A program made the position numbers and the translations under genes. Positions 17,149-26,681 of a stretch of DNA of 64,000 bases are shown in pieces. Source of the DNA: Planctomycetota bacterium (GTDB lineage Bacteria; Planctomycetota; UBA1135; GCA-002686595); the NCBI GenBank assembly GCA_012959785.1, contig DUCM01000018.1, forward strand, positions 62,001 through 126,000, in the 5' to 3' direction. How positions within the stretch are numbered: position 1 is the stretch's first letter; the number at the start of each line of letters is the position of its first letter. Below the pieces are notes generated by a model that saw only the letters and a list, made by a program, of their open reading frames with translations, did no database searches and was not told the origin of the DNA.

Positions 17149-18347
17149 TGATGACCCTCTCATTTTTGATCCTGCCCCTGCTTTCTTCGGTGGCCACAGC
17201 GGCCCCCGTGGCGGCGGACCTTTCCGTCCATGCCAAGGTCGTCTACACCGCCACTGGCGAACGGGTTGAAAACGCCCGCGTCTCCATTTCGGACGGCAAA
17301 ATCGTGGCCATTACTCCGGGTGTTGATGCCCGCGATGGCGAGACCAGCGTCCTGGCCATCACGCCGGGCATGATCGACCTCAGCGCCCACGCGACCATGG
17401 GCTCGCGTTCGGTGGAGGAAACCACTGAGATCCGCCCGGGCTTTCGTGTGGCGAACACCCTCGATGTCTTCAGCAAGTCCTGGGAGCGGCACCTCTACAG
17501 CGGCGTGACCACGGTCATGGTCCACCCTTACGACAACAACTGCATCGGCGGCTTGTCGGTGGTGCTCAAAACCGGCGGAGCCGAGAACATTGCGGCACGC
17601 ACGATCAAGGCCGATGCAGCCCTGCGCGGTGCCCTTGGCGACCAACCTTCGCAGCGCAACCACCCGGCCTTTGGCCGGCCCACCGACTTCTACTCGCGGC
17701 GACCTACCACCCGCATGGGTGTCGAGTGGGAATGGCGCAAGGCCATGTACGACGCGCTCTACGCCGAAGGCCAAATAGACAGCGACACGGCGATCCTACG
17801 CCGCGCCCTCAGCGGCGAACTGACCATCTTCGCGCAAGCCTGGGCCACCCAGGACATTCGCACCATCTGCTACCTCAAGGAAGAGATGGCCCGAGAAGGC
17901 CATCCCAACATGCGCATCATCGTGGACGCCGCAGCCGAGGCCTGGCGTGAGCCGGGGCTCTTGGTGCGCACCAAGACCGGCGTGATCCTGCCACCCTACG
18001 AACACGAAGGACGCACTGAAGACAACGCCTTCTTCGCCCTTTCTAGCGCCAAGCAACTGGTCGACCTGGGCGTGGCCGTGGCCCTTTCCAGTCACACCGC
18101 AGCGGGCCCCGGCGCCACCTTGGGGTCCCAAGCGGGATTTGCCCAGCGCGGCGGCTTGAGTTTCGCAGAAGCCCTGGCGGCGGTTACCACGACACCCGCG
18201 CGAATGGCCGGTGTCGAGAATCGCGTGGGCACCATCGAAGCGGGCAAGGACGCCGACCTCGCCCTTTGGAACGGCACCCCTTTTGAACTGACATCAAGAG
18301 TCGTGGGCGTTGTCCTCGACGGAAAGATGGTTCTGGACCCGCGCTGA
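17148..18347 (+). CDS. Secreted amidohydrolase-like protein, degenerate site (array member 3)
   Basis: This 399-residue protein has a signal peptide (MMTLSFLILPLLSSVATAA). β1 reads PGMIDLSAHATMG (73-85), so the first metal His is Ser and the pair is displaced. The strands that carry His in active relatives read IFAQAWATQD and MRIIVDAAAEAW, and the β8 strand reads VALSSHTAAG with no Asp, so the barrel looks non-catalytic. The C-terminal VGTIEAGKDADLALWNGTP is standard for the superfamily. The start ATG overlaps the previous stop. A 79-base gap follows, the largest within the array, so a second promoter there is possible. Confidence 0.78.
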   Translation: MMTLSFLILPLLSSVATAAPVAADLSVHAKVVYTATGERVENARVSISDGKIVAITPGVDARDGETSVLAITPGMIDLSAHATMGSRSVEETTEIRPGFRVANTLDVFSKSWERHLYSGVTTVMVHPYDNNCIGGLSVVLKTGGAENIAARTIKADAALRGALGDQPSQRNHPAFGRPTDFYSRRPTTRMGVEWEWRKAMYDALYAEGQIDSDTAILRRALSGELTIFAQAWATQDIRTICYLKEEMAREGHPNMRIIVDAAAEAWREPGLLVRTKTGVILPPYEHEGRTEDNAFFALSSAKQLVDLGVAVALSSHTAAGPGATLGSQAGFAQRGGLSFAEALAAVTTTPARMAGVENRVGTIEAGKDADLALWNGTPFELTSRVVGVVLDGKMVLDPR

Positions 18348-18426
18348 GGGGCGCGCTCCCTCAACCTGAACACAGCACAACGAACACAAGCGACAAGACC
18401 CTTTCTCGACTTCGCACCTAACACCC

Positions 18427-19947
18427 ATGAACCAGCAACTCTTCCCCACGCTTTTCGGCGCCCTGGTGGCCCTCTCCCTGGCCTCAGCGGCTTCTGCCCA
18501 GGCAGGCGACAGCAACATCGTGATCAAGGCCGGCAAGGTCATCACCAACGCTGGCGAAACCATTGAAAACGGCACGATCGTGATCCAAAACGGTCGCATC
18601 ACCGCCGTTGGCCAGGGCATCGAGTACCCCTGGAACGCCGAGGTCAAGGAGTACCCCGGCTCGGTGGCTTTCCCCGGCTTTGTCGAGGCCCACAGCTCCC
18701 GAGGTATGGACCGCGCCAACGAGAACATCGATGTGGCCGCCTTCTTGAATGTGAAGGACTCCATAGACCCGGTGAGCTTTTACTTCGAAGACGCCCTGCG
18801 CGCCGGCGTCACCACGATCAATGTGCAACAGGGTGACGAGTGTGTCGTTGGCGGCATGGGTTACATCGTCAAGCCCACGGGCATGACCGTGGAAGAAATG
18901 ACCGTGCGGCCCAACTCCGGCCTAGCCATGTCGGCCACACCCAAACGCGGCAAGTCCCGTGCTACCCAGGCTCAATCCTTGCGCGAGGTCTTCAGTGGCC
19001 TGCAACGCTATCTCGAGGACACCGTGGGCGATAAACGCCAGGGCCTCGATCACGCCACCCGTGAAGCCCTGTACCAGGGCCGCGAAGCCGACGAGGAAAC
19101 AGCCAAGGGGCGTTCCATGGCCGGCAGCACCTGGAAAGTCGACGGACTCGAGCTGATTCCGCGCTGGGAGATCGACGAGAAGCAGGCACCGCTTTTGAAG
19201 ATCGTCGAGGGCAATCAGCGCATGTTTGTTTTCTGCGATTCGGCCCAGGCCGTTGCTTTGGCCCTTGAGGTTGCCACGGACAATGGTTTTTTGCACCGCA
19301 CGAGTTTGGTGCTCGAAGGCACTTCGTGGAAGGCCGCAGACATGATCGCCCAACGAGGAGTGCCGGTCATCCTGAGCGAGAGCCTGATGTACCGCGAGCG
19401 CGATCCCGTGAGCGGCGAGATGATCGAGACCTTTGTGCCCAAGGTCTTCCAGGACAAGGGTGTGCGGTTTGCTTTGCGCGGCGGCAGCACGGCCAGCAAA
19501 GGGCTCTGGTATCAAGCAGCCCTCTGCGTGGGTTATGGACTCACCCGCGACCAGGCCCTCGCCGCCACCACCACGACATCCGCCGATCTGATCGGCTTGG
19601 GCGACCGCATCGGTAGCCTCGAAGTGGGCAAGGACGGCAATGTGGTCATTTTCTCCGGCGATCCCTTGAGCGTGAAGTCCTTCGTGGAGTTCGTCGTGAT
19701 CGAGGGTGAACTCGTCTACGACCGCAGCAACGACACCCGCGTGCTGCACCTCGACACTGGGGCTCAGCCGGAAAACACCGCACCCCACGATCCCAACGCC
19801 GACTTCAAGCCCCATGGCAAGGCGGAAGTGCCGGACGATGATGGGTCCGATACCGACGCTGGCGAGAATGAAGAAGAGCATGAAGAAGACGAAGAGTCGG
19901 ATGCCGACGACAAACACGACGACGACAAGGAGAACGAGGACAAGTAA
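18427..19947 (+). CDS. Secreted amidohydrolase-like protein with polyacidic tail (array member 4)
   Basis: This 506-residue protein has a signal peptide (about 1-26, ending ASAQA). The β1 motif is GFVEAHSSRG (84-93), lacking the second His, and the strands corresponding to the metal His residues read MFVFCDSAQAV and TSLVLEGTSW. It ends with about 45 residues dominated by Asp and Glu (DDDGSDTDAGENEEEHEEDE onward). The C-terminal barrel signature DRIGSLEVGKDGNVVIFSGDP is intact, so the protein should fold like an amidohydrolase while probably lacking metal chemistry. The acidic tail may bind cations or a basic partner (inference). Confidence 0.78.
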   Translation: MNQQLFPTLFGALVALSLASAASAQAGDSNIVIKAGKVITNAGETIENGTIVIQNGRITAVGQGIEYPWNAEVKEYPGSVAFPGFVEAHSSRGMDRANENIDVAAFLNVKDSIDPVSFYFEDALRAGVTTINVQQGDECVVGGMGYIVKPTGMTVEEMTVRPNSGLAMSATPKRGKSRATQAQSLREVFSGLQRYLEDTVGDKRQGLDHATREALYQGREADEETAKGRSMAGSTWKVDGLELIPRWEIDEKQAPLLKIVEGNQRMFVFCDSAQAVALALEVATDNGFLHRTSLVLEGTSWKAADMIAQRGVPVILSESLMYRERDPVSGEMIETFVPKVFQDKGVRFALRGGSTASKGLWYQAALCVGYGLTRDQALAATTTTSADLIGLGDRIGSLEVGKDGNVVIFSGDPLSVKSFVEFVVIEGELVYDRSNDTRVLHLDTGAQPENTAPHDPNADFKPHGKAEVPDDDGSDTDAGENEEEHEEDEESDADDKHDDDKENEDK

Positions 19948-19949
19948 CC

Positions 19950-22790
19950 ATGCTCTGCACCCTGCTTTTCTCTCTCGGCGCGGGACTGGCGCCTTCTGAC
20001 GCCGACCTCGTCGCCGTTCAGGCCGGCACCATCCATGCGGTGGACGCCGGACGCATCATCACCGGTGGCGGCACAGTCATCCTGAAGAACGGCAAGATCC
20101 TGGCCGTGGGCCAGGCTCTCGAAATCCCCGCCGGCGCGCGGATCGTGGACTACGGTCCCGACGCGGTCATCGTGCCGGGCTTCGTGGCGGCGGACAGTTC
20201 CTTCGGCGGGCGTAGTGCCTCGGAGCGCACGGCTTCGCCAACTTTGGCCGCCATTGACGAGTTCGATCTCTGGGGTAACTACGCCTCGACCCTCAAGGGT
20301 GGCGTAACCAGCGTCTACATTTCCCCTGCATCGAGCCGCTTGATAGCGGGTCAGGGTGCAGTGGTGAAACTCGGTGGCGAACCGGGCGTGGGACGCATCC
20401 TCGCCAGCGCGGCTTCGATCGAGGGTTCGATCTCCGCCGACGCGCGTCGCACACCCGGCTACTGGGAACCGCCGATTCCGGCCACGGTGGATGTGGGTAT
20501 GGGCGTTGAAGCGCCCCAACTGCCGCGCACCACCATGGGCGCCATGATCGCCCTCGGTGAACTCCTCGAGCTCGCCGCGGAGCCCGTCCCCAGCGAAGAG
20601 TACGGCCCCTACACCGGCGACTCCTTGGCCGAATTGATCGGTGCTGGCGTTCCCTGGCGCATGCGTGCCGAGACCGCCAACGAGATCAGTGCCATGATCG
20701 GGTTCGCGGGCAACCACGACCTGCCGCTGGTGCTGCGCGGCGCGAGTGCCGGCGGACCTCTGGCCGTTTCCATCGCCGACTCCGGCGCGGCTGTCATCGT
20801 CTACTCCGTGCCGCGACCGAACTCGTCTCTGCGCGATGCTGGCAAGGGCCGTGACGACACCTGGCCCGATATGGAATTGGCCGCCAAGCTGGCTGCCGCG
20901 GGAGTTCGCGTGGCCATCGCGCCACCCGCGAATTCCACCACCAGTGCTCTGCGCTTCCATGCCTCCCTCGCCCGCTCCAACGGACTTGGCGCCGCCGGGG
21001 CCCTGGCTTCGGTGACCCTCGACGCGGCTCGGATTCTGGGCGTCGACGACCGCGTCGGCAGCCTCACCGCTGGCAAGGACGGCGACCTGGTGGTGCTCAA
21101 CGGAGCCCCCATGGACGCCACCTCCAGCGTACTGGCCACCTGGGTGGATGGCGAGGTGGTTTGGAAGGCGAGCGAGAGAGGCGCCGTGGTGCTTGAGGTC
21201 GACGAACTCTTCATCGGCGACGGACAGGTGCTCGAGCCCGGGCAATTGCTCATGGACGGCGGCAAGATCGTCGAGGTCGGCCGCCGCGTTTCCCACCCCA
21301 AGGGTTGCACCGTGGTGCGCGGCGCCGCGGCCATGCCAGGCATGATCGACACCTACGGCCATTTGGGACTCGAAGGTTCGACCAAGACTCCGCGCGGCAA
21401 CTACAAGTACAAGCGCATGATCGAAGCCGGCGACTTTGCCGACCGGCGCGTGGCCCAGGCGGGCGTGACCTGTGTGGTCATGACGCCCCGCGGCGCGGGC
21501 GGCTCTGGCGTGCCGGCGGTGGCTTACAAGCCCGCCGGTGTAGACCTAGACACGATGATTGTGGCTGACCCCGCGATCATGCACCTCGTCTGGTCGAACT
21601 CCGACCGTCTCAAGGCCGGTGCCGGCGTCGTCTCGGTGCTCGAAAAGGCCAGCGAGTACAAGAAGGGATGGGACGAGTACGAGGCCGCCATCCTTGATTG
21701 GGTCGCGCCTCCTCTTGAGCCTGAAGAAGAGGCAAAAGAAGACGAGGACGAGGAAGAAGACGAAGACACCGACGAGAACAAGGACGACGACGACAAGAAG
21801 AAAAAGAAGAAGAAGAAAAAGCGCAAGAAGAAGGGTGAGGACGATGACCCACCCTTCCCCGTCACCGGCATTTGGCTCGACCAAGTCGAGACCCTTGAGG
21901 GGGGAGCCTCGCGCCTGCGTTTCCAGTTGCTCGAGACCGACGGCGCCATTGAAGGCTTCTTGCGTTGCGACGAGCTCTCTGCTCAGTTGATTGAGCTCAA
22001 GGGTGAGCGCGTGAAAAAAGAAGTCACCTTGAAGGGCCTTGGCCTCCGAGGTGCCGTGGTCTTTAGCGCCAAGACCAAGGAGAAAAAGCTCACAGGAACC
22101 GTGGTTCTCGCTGACCTGACCCTCGAATTCACCGCAGAACGCACTTCGATCGAGTACCCCCTCGCCGCCCGCAGCGAGCGCCGCAAGCCCGATGCGGAAG
22201 AGAAGCAAAAGGACCCCAAGGGCAAGCCCAAGATGCCGCAGCGAAAGGACGAACTCGAGCCCTTCAAGGCGGCCATGGAAGGCCGCGCCTCGGTGGTGGT
22301 TCGCGTGGAGCGCGACGATGAGATTCTCGCTTGCGTTCAGGCCTTTGAAGACCACGGCATCAAACCGATCCTCTTTGGCGCCAACGATGCCTGGAAAGTC
22401 AGTGAGAAAATCGTCGGCCGTGTGGCTGGCGTCCTGCTCGATCACCGCGTGATCTATTCGGATTCACACATGGGTACGGCCCAGCGCAACCGCTACGCCG
22501 AACTCGCGGGCGCCGGCCTCGCGGTGGCCTTTCATTCTTCGGCCGAGGAGGGCGCTGCTGATCTCGCTCTGATCGCCGCTTACGCCGTGAGCCAGGGCAT
22601 GAGCCCCGAGGGGGCCTTGCACGCCCTGACCCTTGGCGCCGCGCGTATGTTTCACATCGACGATCGCGTGGGCAGCCTGCGAGCCGGCCTCGATGCGGAT
22701 GTGCTCTTGCTCAAGAGCGCTCGGATCGACTCGCTCGTGGGTGTCGAACGCGTCTGGGTCAACGGCCGCGAAGTGCGCTTGCATCCCTGA
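19950..22790 (+). CDS. Secreted double amidohydrolase-like protein with Lys/Asp-rich insert (array member 5)
   Basis: This 946-residue protein contains two amidohydrolase-like modules. The first (to about residue 405) has GFVAADSSFG at 77-86 and the second has GMIDTYGHLG near 463-472. Neither has HxH. Each module ends in a DRVGSL-x-AGxDxD signature. Between about 588 and 630 a run of Glu/Asp is followed by a near-pure Lys stretch encoded by AAG/AAA repeats. After it comes a β-rich segment (VTGIWLDQ to LEFTAERTS) resembling the accessory domain of the 51849-53777 protein. It is probably exported (signal peptide about 1-18). A two-base gap separates it from member 4. Confidence 0.78.
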   Translation: MLCTLLFSLGAGLAPSDADLVAVQAGTIHAVDAGRIITGGGTVILKNGKILAVGQALEIPAGARIVDYGPDAVIVPGFVAADSSFGGRSASERTASPTLAAIDEFDLWGNYASTLKGGVTSVYISPASSRLIAGQGAVVKLGGEPGVGRILASAASIEGSISADARRTPGYWEPPIPATVDVGMGVEAPQLPRTTMGAMIALGELLELAAEPVPSEEYGPYTGDSLAELIGAGVPWRMRAETANEISAMIGFAGNHDLPLVLRGASAGGPLAVSIADSGAAVIVYSVPRPNSSLRDAGKGRDDTWPDMELAAKLAAAGVRVAIAPPANSTTSALRFHASLARSNGLGAAGALASVTLDAARILGVDDRVGSLTAGKDGDLVVLNGAPMDATSSVLATWVDGEVVWKASERGAVVLEVDELFIGDGQVLEPGQLLMDGGKIVEVGRRVSHPKGCTVVRGAAAMPGMIDTYGHLGLEGSTKTPRGNYKYKRMIEAGDFADRRVAQAGVTCVVMTPRGAGGSGVPAVAYKPAGVDLDTMIVADPAIMHLVWSNSDRLKAGAGVVSVLEKASEYKKGWDEYEAAILDWVAPPLEPEEEAKEDEDEEEDEDTDENKDDDDKKKKKKKKKRKKKGEDDDPPFPVTGIWLDQVETLEGGASRLRFQLLETDGAIEGFLRCDELSAQLIELKGERVKKEVTLKGLGLRGAVVFSAKTKEKKLTGTVVLADLTLEFTAERTSIEYPLAARSERRKPDAEEKQKDPKGKPKMPQRKDELEPFKAAMEGRASVVVRVERDDEILACVQAFEDHGIKPILFGANDAWKVSEKIVGRVAGVLLDHRVIYSDSHMGTAQRNRYAELAGAGLAVAFHSSAEEGAADLALIAAYAVSQGMSPEGALHALTLGAARMFHIDDRVGSLRAGLDADVLLLKSARIDSLVGVERVWVNGREVRLHP

Positions 22791-22794
22791 CACC

Positions 22795-24165
22795 ATGGCA
22801 CACACCTCCAACATGCGAAGAACTGGATCGGCTCTGATTGCCCTCTCCCTGACGCTCGTCCTGCCCCTTTGGGCGGGTGGAGCGGAATCAAAGCTCACCT
22901 CAGCGGCGTCCGCCGCATCCCCAGCGAGCGCCGCACCCGCGCCTCTCTTGCAACCCGGCGAACAAGGCGGCCGCGGTCTTGCCATTCGAGCCGCGAAGGT
23001 GCTCAGCGTGCCTCTCAAGGGCAGGCAATTCCTCGACAACGCCGTGGTGCTCATCAAGGACGGCAAGATCGAAGCCCTCGGTCCCGCGAACTCGACGCCC
23101 ATCCCTGCGGGATATGAAGTGCTAGATGTCGGTGACAACTGGCTGATGCCCGGCATGATTGACCTGCACAGCCACATTGCGGGCACCTTCGACATCAACG
23201 ACACGGTCTACCTCACGAACCCCGGTTGCCGCGCATCTGTTGCGGTGCGGCCAGGGAACTCAAGGCTCAAGATGGGGCTTGCGGGCGGCGTCACCACGAT
23301 CCTGTTCATCCCTGGCTCGGGCTCCAACATCGGCGGCCAGGGCGTTCTCTACAAGACCGGCGCCGCTGACTACGAGGCCGGCCTCGTGCGCGATCCAGGC
23401 TCGATGAAGCTAGCCCAGGCGGGCAACCCCGAACGCTATCTGTTCCGCGTGGGCCGCTCGTTTATGAACTGGAACACGCGCAATACCTTGCAGCGCGGCG
23501 TGGCCTACGCCAAACGCTGGGAGGCCTTTGAAAACGGGGAGGCTGCGCAGCCCCAGCGGGATATCCAGTTCGAGGTGGTGCGTTTGCTCTACAACAAGGA
23601 GACTCAGATATCGACCCACACCCAGATCTACCAGGTTGTGAACATGACCTTGACCATGGTGGCCAAGGAGCTCGGGCTGCCAGTCTACATCGACCACGGC
23701 ACCTTCGACGGCTGGCGCGCTGGCGCACGGGCCAAGGAACTCGGCGTCAGCGCCATTATCGGGCCCCGTGCTATCGATCCGCCCTCCAGTCGTAACTTTC
23801 GCTTTTCCGGTTCGCTCTCCGCGAGGATTCAGGGTTGCGCCGCGGGCTATCAGGAAGCGGGACTGGAGATGGTCGGCTTCAACACCGATGCGCCGGTGAT
23901 TCCCCAGGAAACCTTGCAACTGCAAGCGGGCATGGGTGGGCGCTATGGCTTTCGTTGCGACGAGTTGCAGGCCGTGCGCGGCCTCACCATCGTGCCCGCA
24001 GTGACGGCCGGCCTCGGCCACCGCTTGGGCAGTATCGAGCCCGGCAAAGATGCCGACTTGCTGGTGGTCACCGGAGACCCGGCCGACCCGCGCACTTCGG
24101 TGGAGGCGGTTTACACCGATGGCGAAAAGGTCTACGACCCAAGAGTGGAGCGGCGTCGCTGGTAA
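22795..24165 (+). CDS. Secreted metal-dependent amidohydrolase, intact site (array member 6)
   Basis: This 456-residue exported protein (signal peptide about 1-30, after an NMRR n-region) has a complete amidohydrolase metal site by eye: His125 and His127 (MIDLHSH), a candidate bridging Lys187 (VLYKTG), His275 (ISTHTQ), His301 (YIDHGTF) and Asp365 (FNTDAPVI). It resembles secreted imidazolonepropionase-like or dipeptidase-like hydrolases, but the bond cleaved cannot be told. Its closest visible relative is the next gene, with shared STHTQ-YYQVV, DHG-FD-WR and FNTDAPVIP motifs, so the two probably arose by duplication. The ATG at 22795 is four bases after member 5 and gives a proper signal peptide. 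Confidence 0.85.
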   Translation: MAHTSNMRRTGSALIALSLTLVLPLWAGGAESKLTSAASAASPASAAPAPLLQPGEQGGRGLAIRAAKVLSVPLKGRQFLDNAVVLIKDGKIEALGPANSTPIPAGYEVLDVGDNWLMPGMIDLHSHIAGTFDINDTVYLTNPGCRASVAVRPGNSRLKMGLAGGVTTILFIPGSGSNIGGQGVLYKTGAADYEAGLVRDPGSMKLAQAGNPERYLFRVGRSFMNWNTRNTLQRGVAYAKRWEAFENGEAAQPQRDIQFEVVRLLYNKETQISTHTQIYQVVNMTLTMVAKELGLPVYIDHGTFDGWRAGARAKELGVSAIIGPRAIDPPSSRNFRFSGSLSARIQGCAAGYQEAGLEMVGFNTDAPVIPQETLQLQAGMGGRYGFRCDELQAVRGLTIVPAVTAGLGHRLGSIEPGKDADLLVVTGDPADPRTSVEAVYTDGEKVYDPRVERRRW

Positions 24166-25470
24166 ATGACTCTTCTCTGCCCGAGCAACGCACAGCGCGC
24201 TTCAGTTTCCAAGGTGGGGACTGGGGCGGCTTGGGCTTGTGCCCTGGCGCTCCTCGGTTCATCGGCTCTTGCGACGAGCGCGACCCCTGAGGGCCTCGCC
24301 ATCCTGGCGGCCAAGGCTCTGGTCTGCGACCTCGCAGGCTCAGGTCCCGTTGAGTGCGCCGTGGTGCTCGTGAAGGATGGCCTTATCGAATCCGTGGGCG
24401 TGCAGGGCGAGCTGGAGATTCCCGCCGGCTACGCTGTTCACGACGGCGGTCCGCTTTGGATTATGCCAGGCATGATCGACCTGCACAGCCATGTGGGTGG
24501 ACTGCGCGGATACAACGACATGGTCTTCCAGGTCAATCCGGGTCTGCGGGTCAGCGCCACGGTGGCGGCCGGCAACGCGCGGCTCTCGCGTCCCATAGCG
24601 GCGGGCATCACCACCATCCTGTACATCCCGGGTTCAGGCACGAACATTGGCGGTCAGGGCATCTTGATGAAAACCCACGAAGGCACCTTCGAGGAGGTCG
24701 TGGTGCGCAACCCCGGTTCCCTCAAGGTTGCCCAGGGCGACAACCCCAAGCGTTGGGGTTATGGCATGCAGCGGGGCCTGATGAACCATCACATCCGCTA
24801 CACCATGCGCCAGGGCAAAGCCTACGCCATGCGCTGGGCGGCTTATGACGAGGGCCGGGGGCCGCTCCCCGAGCGCCACATCAACCTCGATGTCTTCCGC
24901 GATCTGTACGCCAAGAAGATCGCCATCTCGACCCACACCCAGTACTACCAGGTGGTGCTCGCAACCTTGCGCATCCTGCGCCGCGAGACAGGCTTTCCGG
25001 TTTTCATCGACCACGGCTCCTTCGATTCCTGGCGACTGGGCCCCATGGCCCAAGAGTTGGGCGTGGCGGCGATTCTTGGCCCGCGCCAGGTGGTCTACCA
25101 CCGCACCTATCGCAACAACACTGACGGCGCGGTGCAGGGCAGCGCCTGGGGTTTTCAGAAGACTGGCGCCTTGATGATCGGCTTCAACACCGACGCGCCG
25201 GTGATTCCCGAAGAGGAGCTGCCCCTGCAATCGGCCATGGGTGTGCGCTATGGCTTTGACAATTCCCGCATGGGTGCCGTGCGCGGTTTGACCATCGTGC
25301 CCGCCGTGGTGGCGGGCATCGGGGACGAGCTTGGCAGCATAGAGATTGGCAAGCTGGCCGATTTGGTTCTCGTTAGCGGCGACCCTTCCGATCCCCGCTG
25401 TCGGGTGGACCGGGTCTGGATCGCGGGTCGGCTTGAGTACGACGCCACTGAGGGAGGCCAGAGATGGTAA
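24166..25470 (+). CDS. Secreted metal-dependent amidohydrolase, intact site (array member 7)
   Basis: This 434-residue protein is closely similar to array member 6 along its length. Metal-site residues are His107 and His109 (MIDLHSH), a Lys in ILMKTHEG, His257 (ISTHTQYY), His283 (FIDHGSFDSW) and Asp343 (FNTDAPVIP). A hydrophobic N-terminal stretch (GAAWACALALLGSSALATSA) acts as signal peptide. The start ATG directly follows the TAA of member 6 (TAAATG). The last codons overlap the start of member 8 by seven bases, so the three intact enzymes are translated as a tightly coupled set. Reaction unknown; a peptide- or cyclic-amide-type substrate is a guess. Confidence 0.85.
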   Translation: MTLLCPSNAQRASVSKVGTGAAWACALALLGSSALATSATPEGLAILAAKALVCDLAGSGPVECAVVLVKDGLIESVGVQGELEIPAGYAVHDGGPLWIMPGMIDLHSHVGGLRGYNDMVFQVNPGLRVSATVAAGNARLSRPIAAGITTILYIPGSGTNIGGQGILMKTHEGTFEEVVVRNPGSLKVAQGDNPKRWGYGMQRGLMNHHIRYTMRQGKAYAMRWAAYDEGRGPLPERHINLDVFRDLYAKKIAISTHTQYYQVVLATLRILRRETGFPVFIDHGSFDSWRLGPMAQELGVAAILGPRQVVYHRTYRNNTDGAVQGSAWGFQKTGALMIGFNTDAPVIPEEELPLQSAMGVRYGFDNSRMGAVRGLTIVPAVVAGIGDELGSIEIGKLADLVLVSGDPSDPRCRVDRVWIAGRLEYDATEGGQRW

Positions 25471-26666
25471 AGCGCCCCTTCGGATTCGTCGCCGTGCTCT
25501 TACTCGCCGGAATCACCAGCGCGGACCGGCTTGCCATTCGCTGTGGCAAGCTTTTGACCATGAATGCCGAGGACGAGATCTTCTCGCCGGGCATGGTCTG
25601 CATCGAAGACGGCCAGATCACCTATGTGGGCCCGCCCCGCGATCAATCGGCCTCGACGGATGTGATCGATGCGCCGAACACCTGGCTTGCTCCGGGCCTG
25701 GTGGACCTGCACACCCACATTCACAGCGGCGGTTTTGGCGGCATCAATGACATGGTGCGCTCGGTGAATCCCGAACTGCGCTCGTCGGCCGCCGTGCGGC
25801 CTGACAACCGCAAGATGCAGGTGGCTTGCTCCGGCGGTGTCACCACCCTCTTCGGCATCCCCGGCAGCGGCACGAACATGAGCGGATTCGGCGTGCTCTA
25901 TAAAACCAAACGCGACTGGCGCTTCGAGAGCACGGTCTTTGCCAATCCCGGCGGCCTCAAGATCGCCCAGGATTCCAACCCCGAGCGCCGCGCTGGCAGT
26001 TTTGCCTTTGGAAACAACCGCGCATCGATGGGTTGGACCCTCGAAAACATCTGTGCGCGCGCCCTGGGCGCCGAGCGCCAGGGCCGCAGCGATCCAGCTT
26101 TGCACGATTTACAACGCGTCTTGACCCGCGAACTACCGGTGCTGATCCACACCGCGGGTAGTTCCGGCGTGGCCAACACGGCGCGCATGTGGCACAACAA
26201 GTACAAGACCCGTTGCGTCATTAGCCATGGATCGTTCAACGGCTGGAAAGTCGCTGCCGCCATCGCCGAGTGGGGCGTGCCCGTGAACCACGGCCCTCGC
26301 ACCATGGATTTCAGGCGCAGCCGCAATGGCCGCATCAACGGAGGCGCGGCGGAATATGTCAAGGCGGGCGTGCGTAACTTTTCATTGAACACCGACTCCA
26401 GCGTCATGCCCCAGGAAGAGTTTTTCCTGCAAGGAGCCATGAGTGCGCGGCTCGGAGCGGGCTCCTATGAGATGCTGCAAGCCTTGACTATCCATCCCGC
26501 ACGGGTCTTTGGCATCGACGACCGGGTGGGCAGCCTGGAAGTTGGCAAGGACGCAGATGTGGTGATGCACAGCGGCGACCCCCTCGATCCCCGCACGCGC
26601 GTGGAGCGCGTTTGGATCGAAGGTGCCACCGAATACGACCGAGCCATTGACAAACAGAGATTCTGA
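25464..26666 (+). CDS. Secreted metal-dependent amidohydrolase, intact site (array member 8)
   Basis: This 400-residue protein starts with a hydrophobic segment (FGFVAVLLLAGITSA) acting as signal peptide. The metal site is His83 and His85 (VDLHTHIH), Lys in VLYKTKRDW, His229 (LIHTAGSS), His255 (ISHGSFNGW) and Asp311 (LNTDSSVMP). It shares the PGSGTN-GxGVLYKT element with members 6 and 7 but differs around the β5 His (no STHTQ), so it is a diverged duplicate probably with a different substrate. The start codon lies inside the end of member 7. Together members 6-8 are the only members of this array with the full His/His/His/His/Asp set. Confidence 0.85.
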   Translation: MVKRPFGFVAVLLLAGITSADRLAIRCGKLLTMNAEDEIFSPGMVCIEDGQITYVGPPRDQSASTDVIDAPNTWLAPGLVDLHTHIHSGGFGGINDMVRSVNPELRSSAAVRPDNRKMQVACSGGVTTLFGIPGSGTNMSGFGVLYKTKRDWRFESTVFANPGGLKIAQDSNPERRAGSFAFGNNRASMGWTLENICARALGAERQGRSDPALHDLQRVLTRELPVLIHTAGSSGVANTARMWHNKYKTRCVISHGSFNGWKVAAAIAEWGVPVNHGPRTMDFRRSRNGRINGGAAEYVKAGVRNFSLNTDSSVMPQEEFFLQGAMSARLGAGSYEMLQALTIHPARVFGIDDRVGSLEVGKDADVVMHSGDPLDPRTRVERVWIEGATEYDRAIDKQRF

Positions 26667-26681
26667 ACCGAGACCCAAGAA

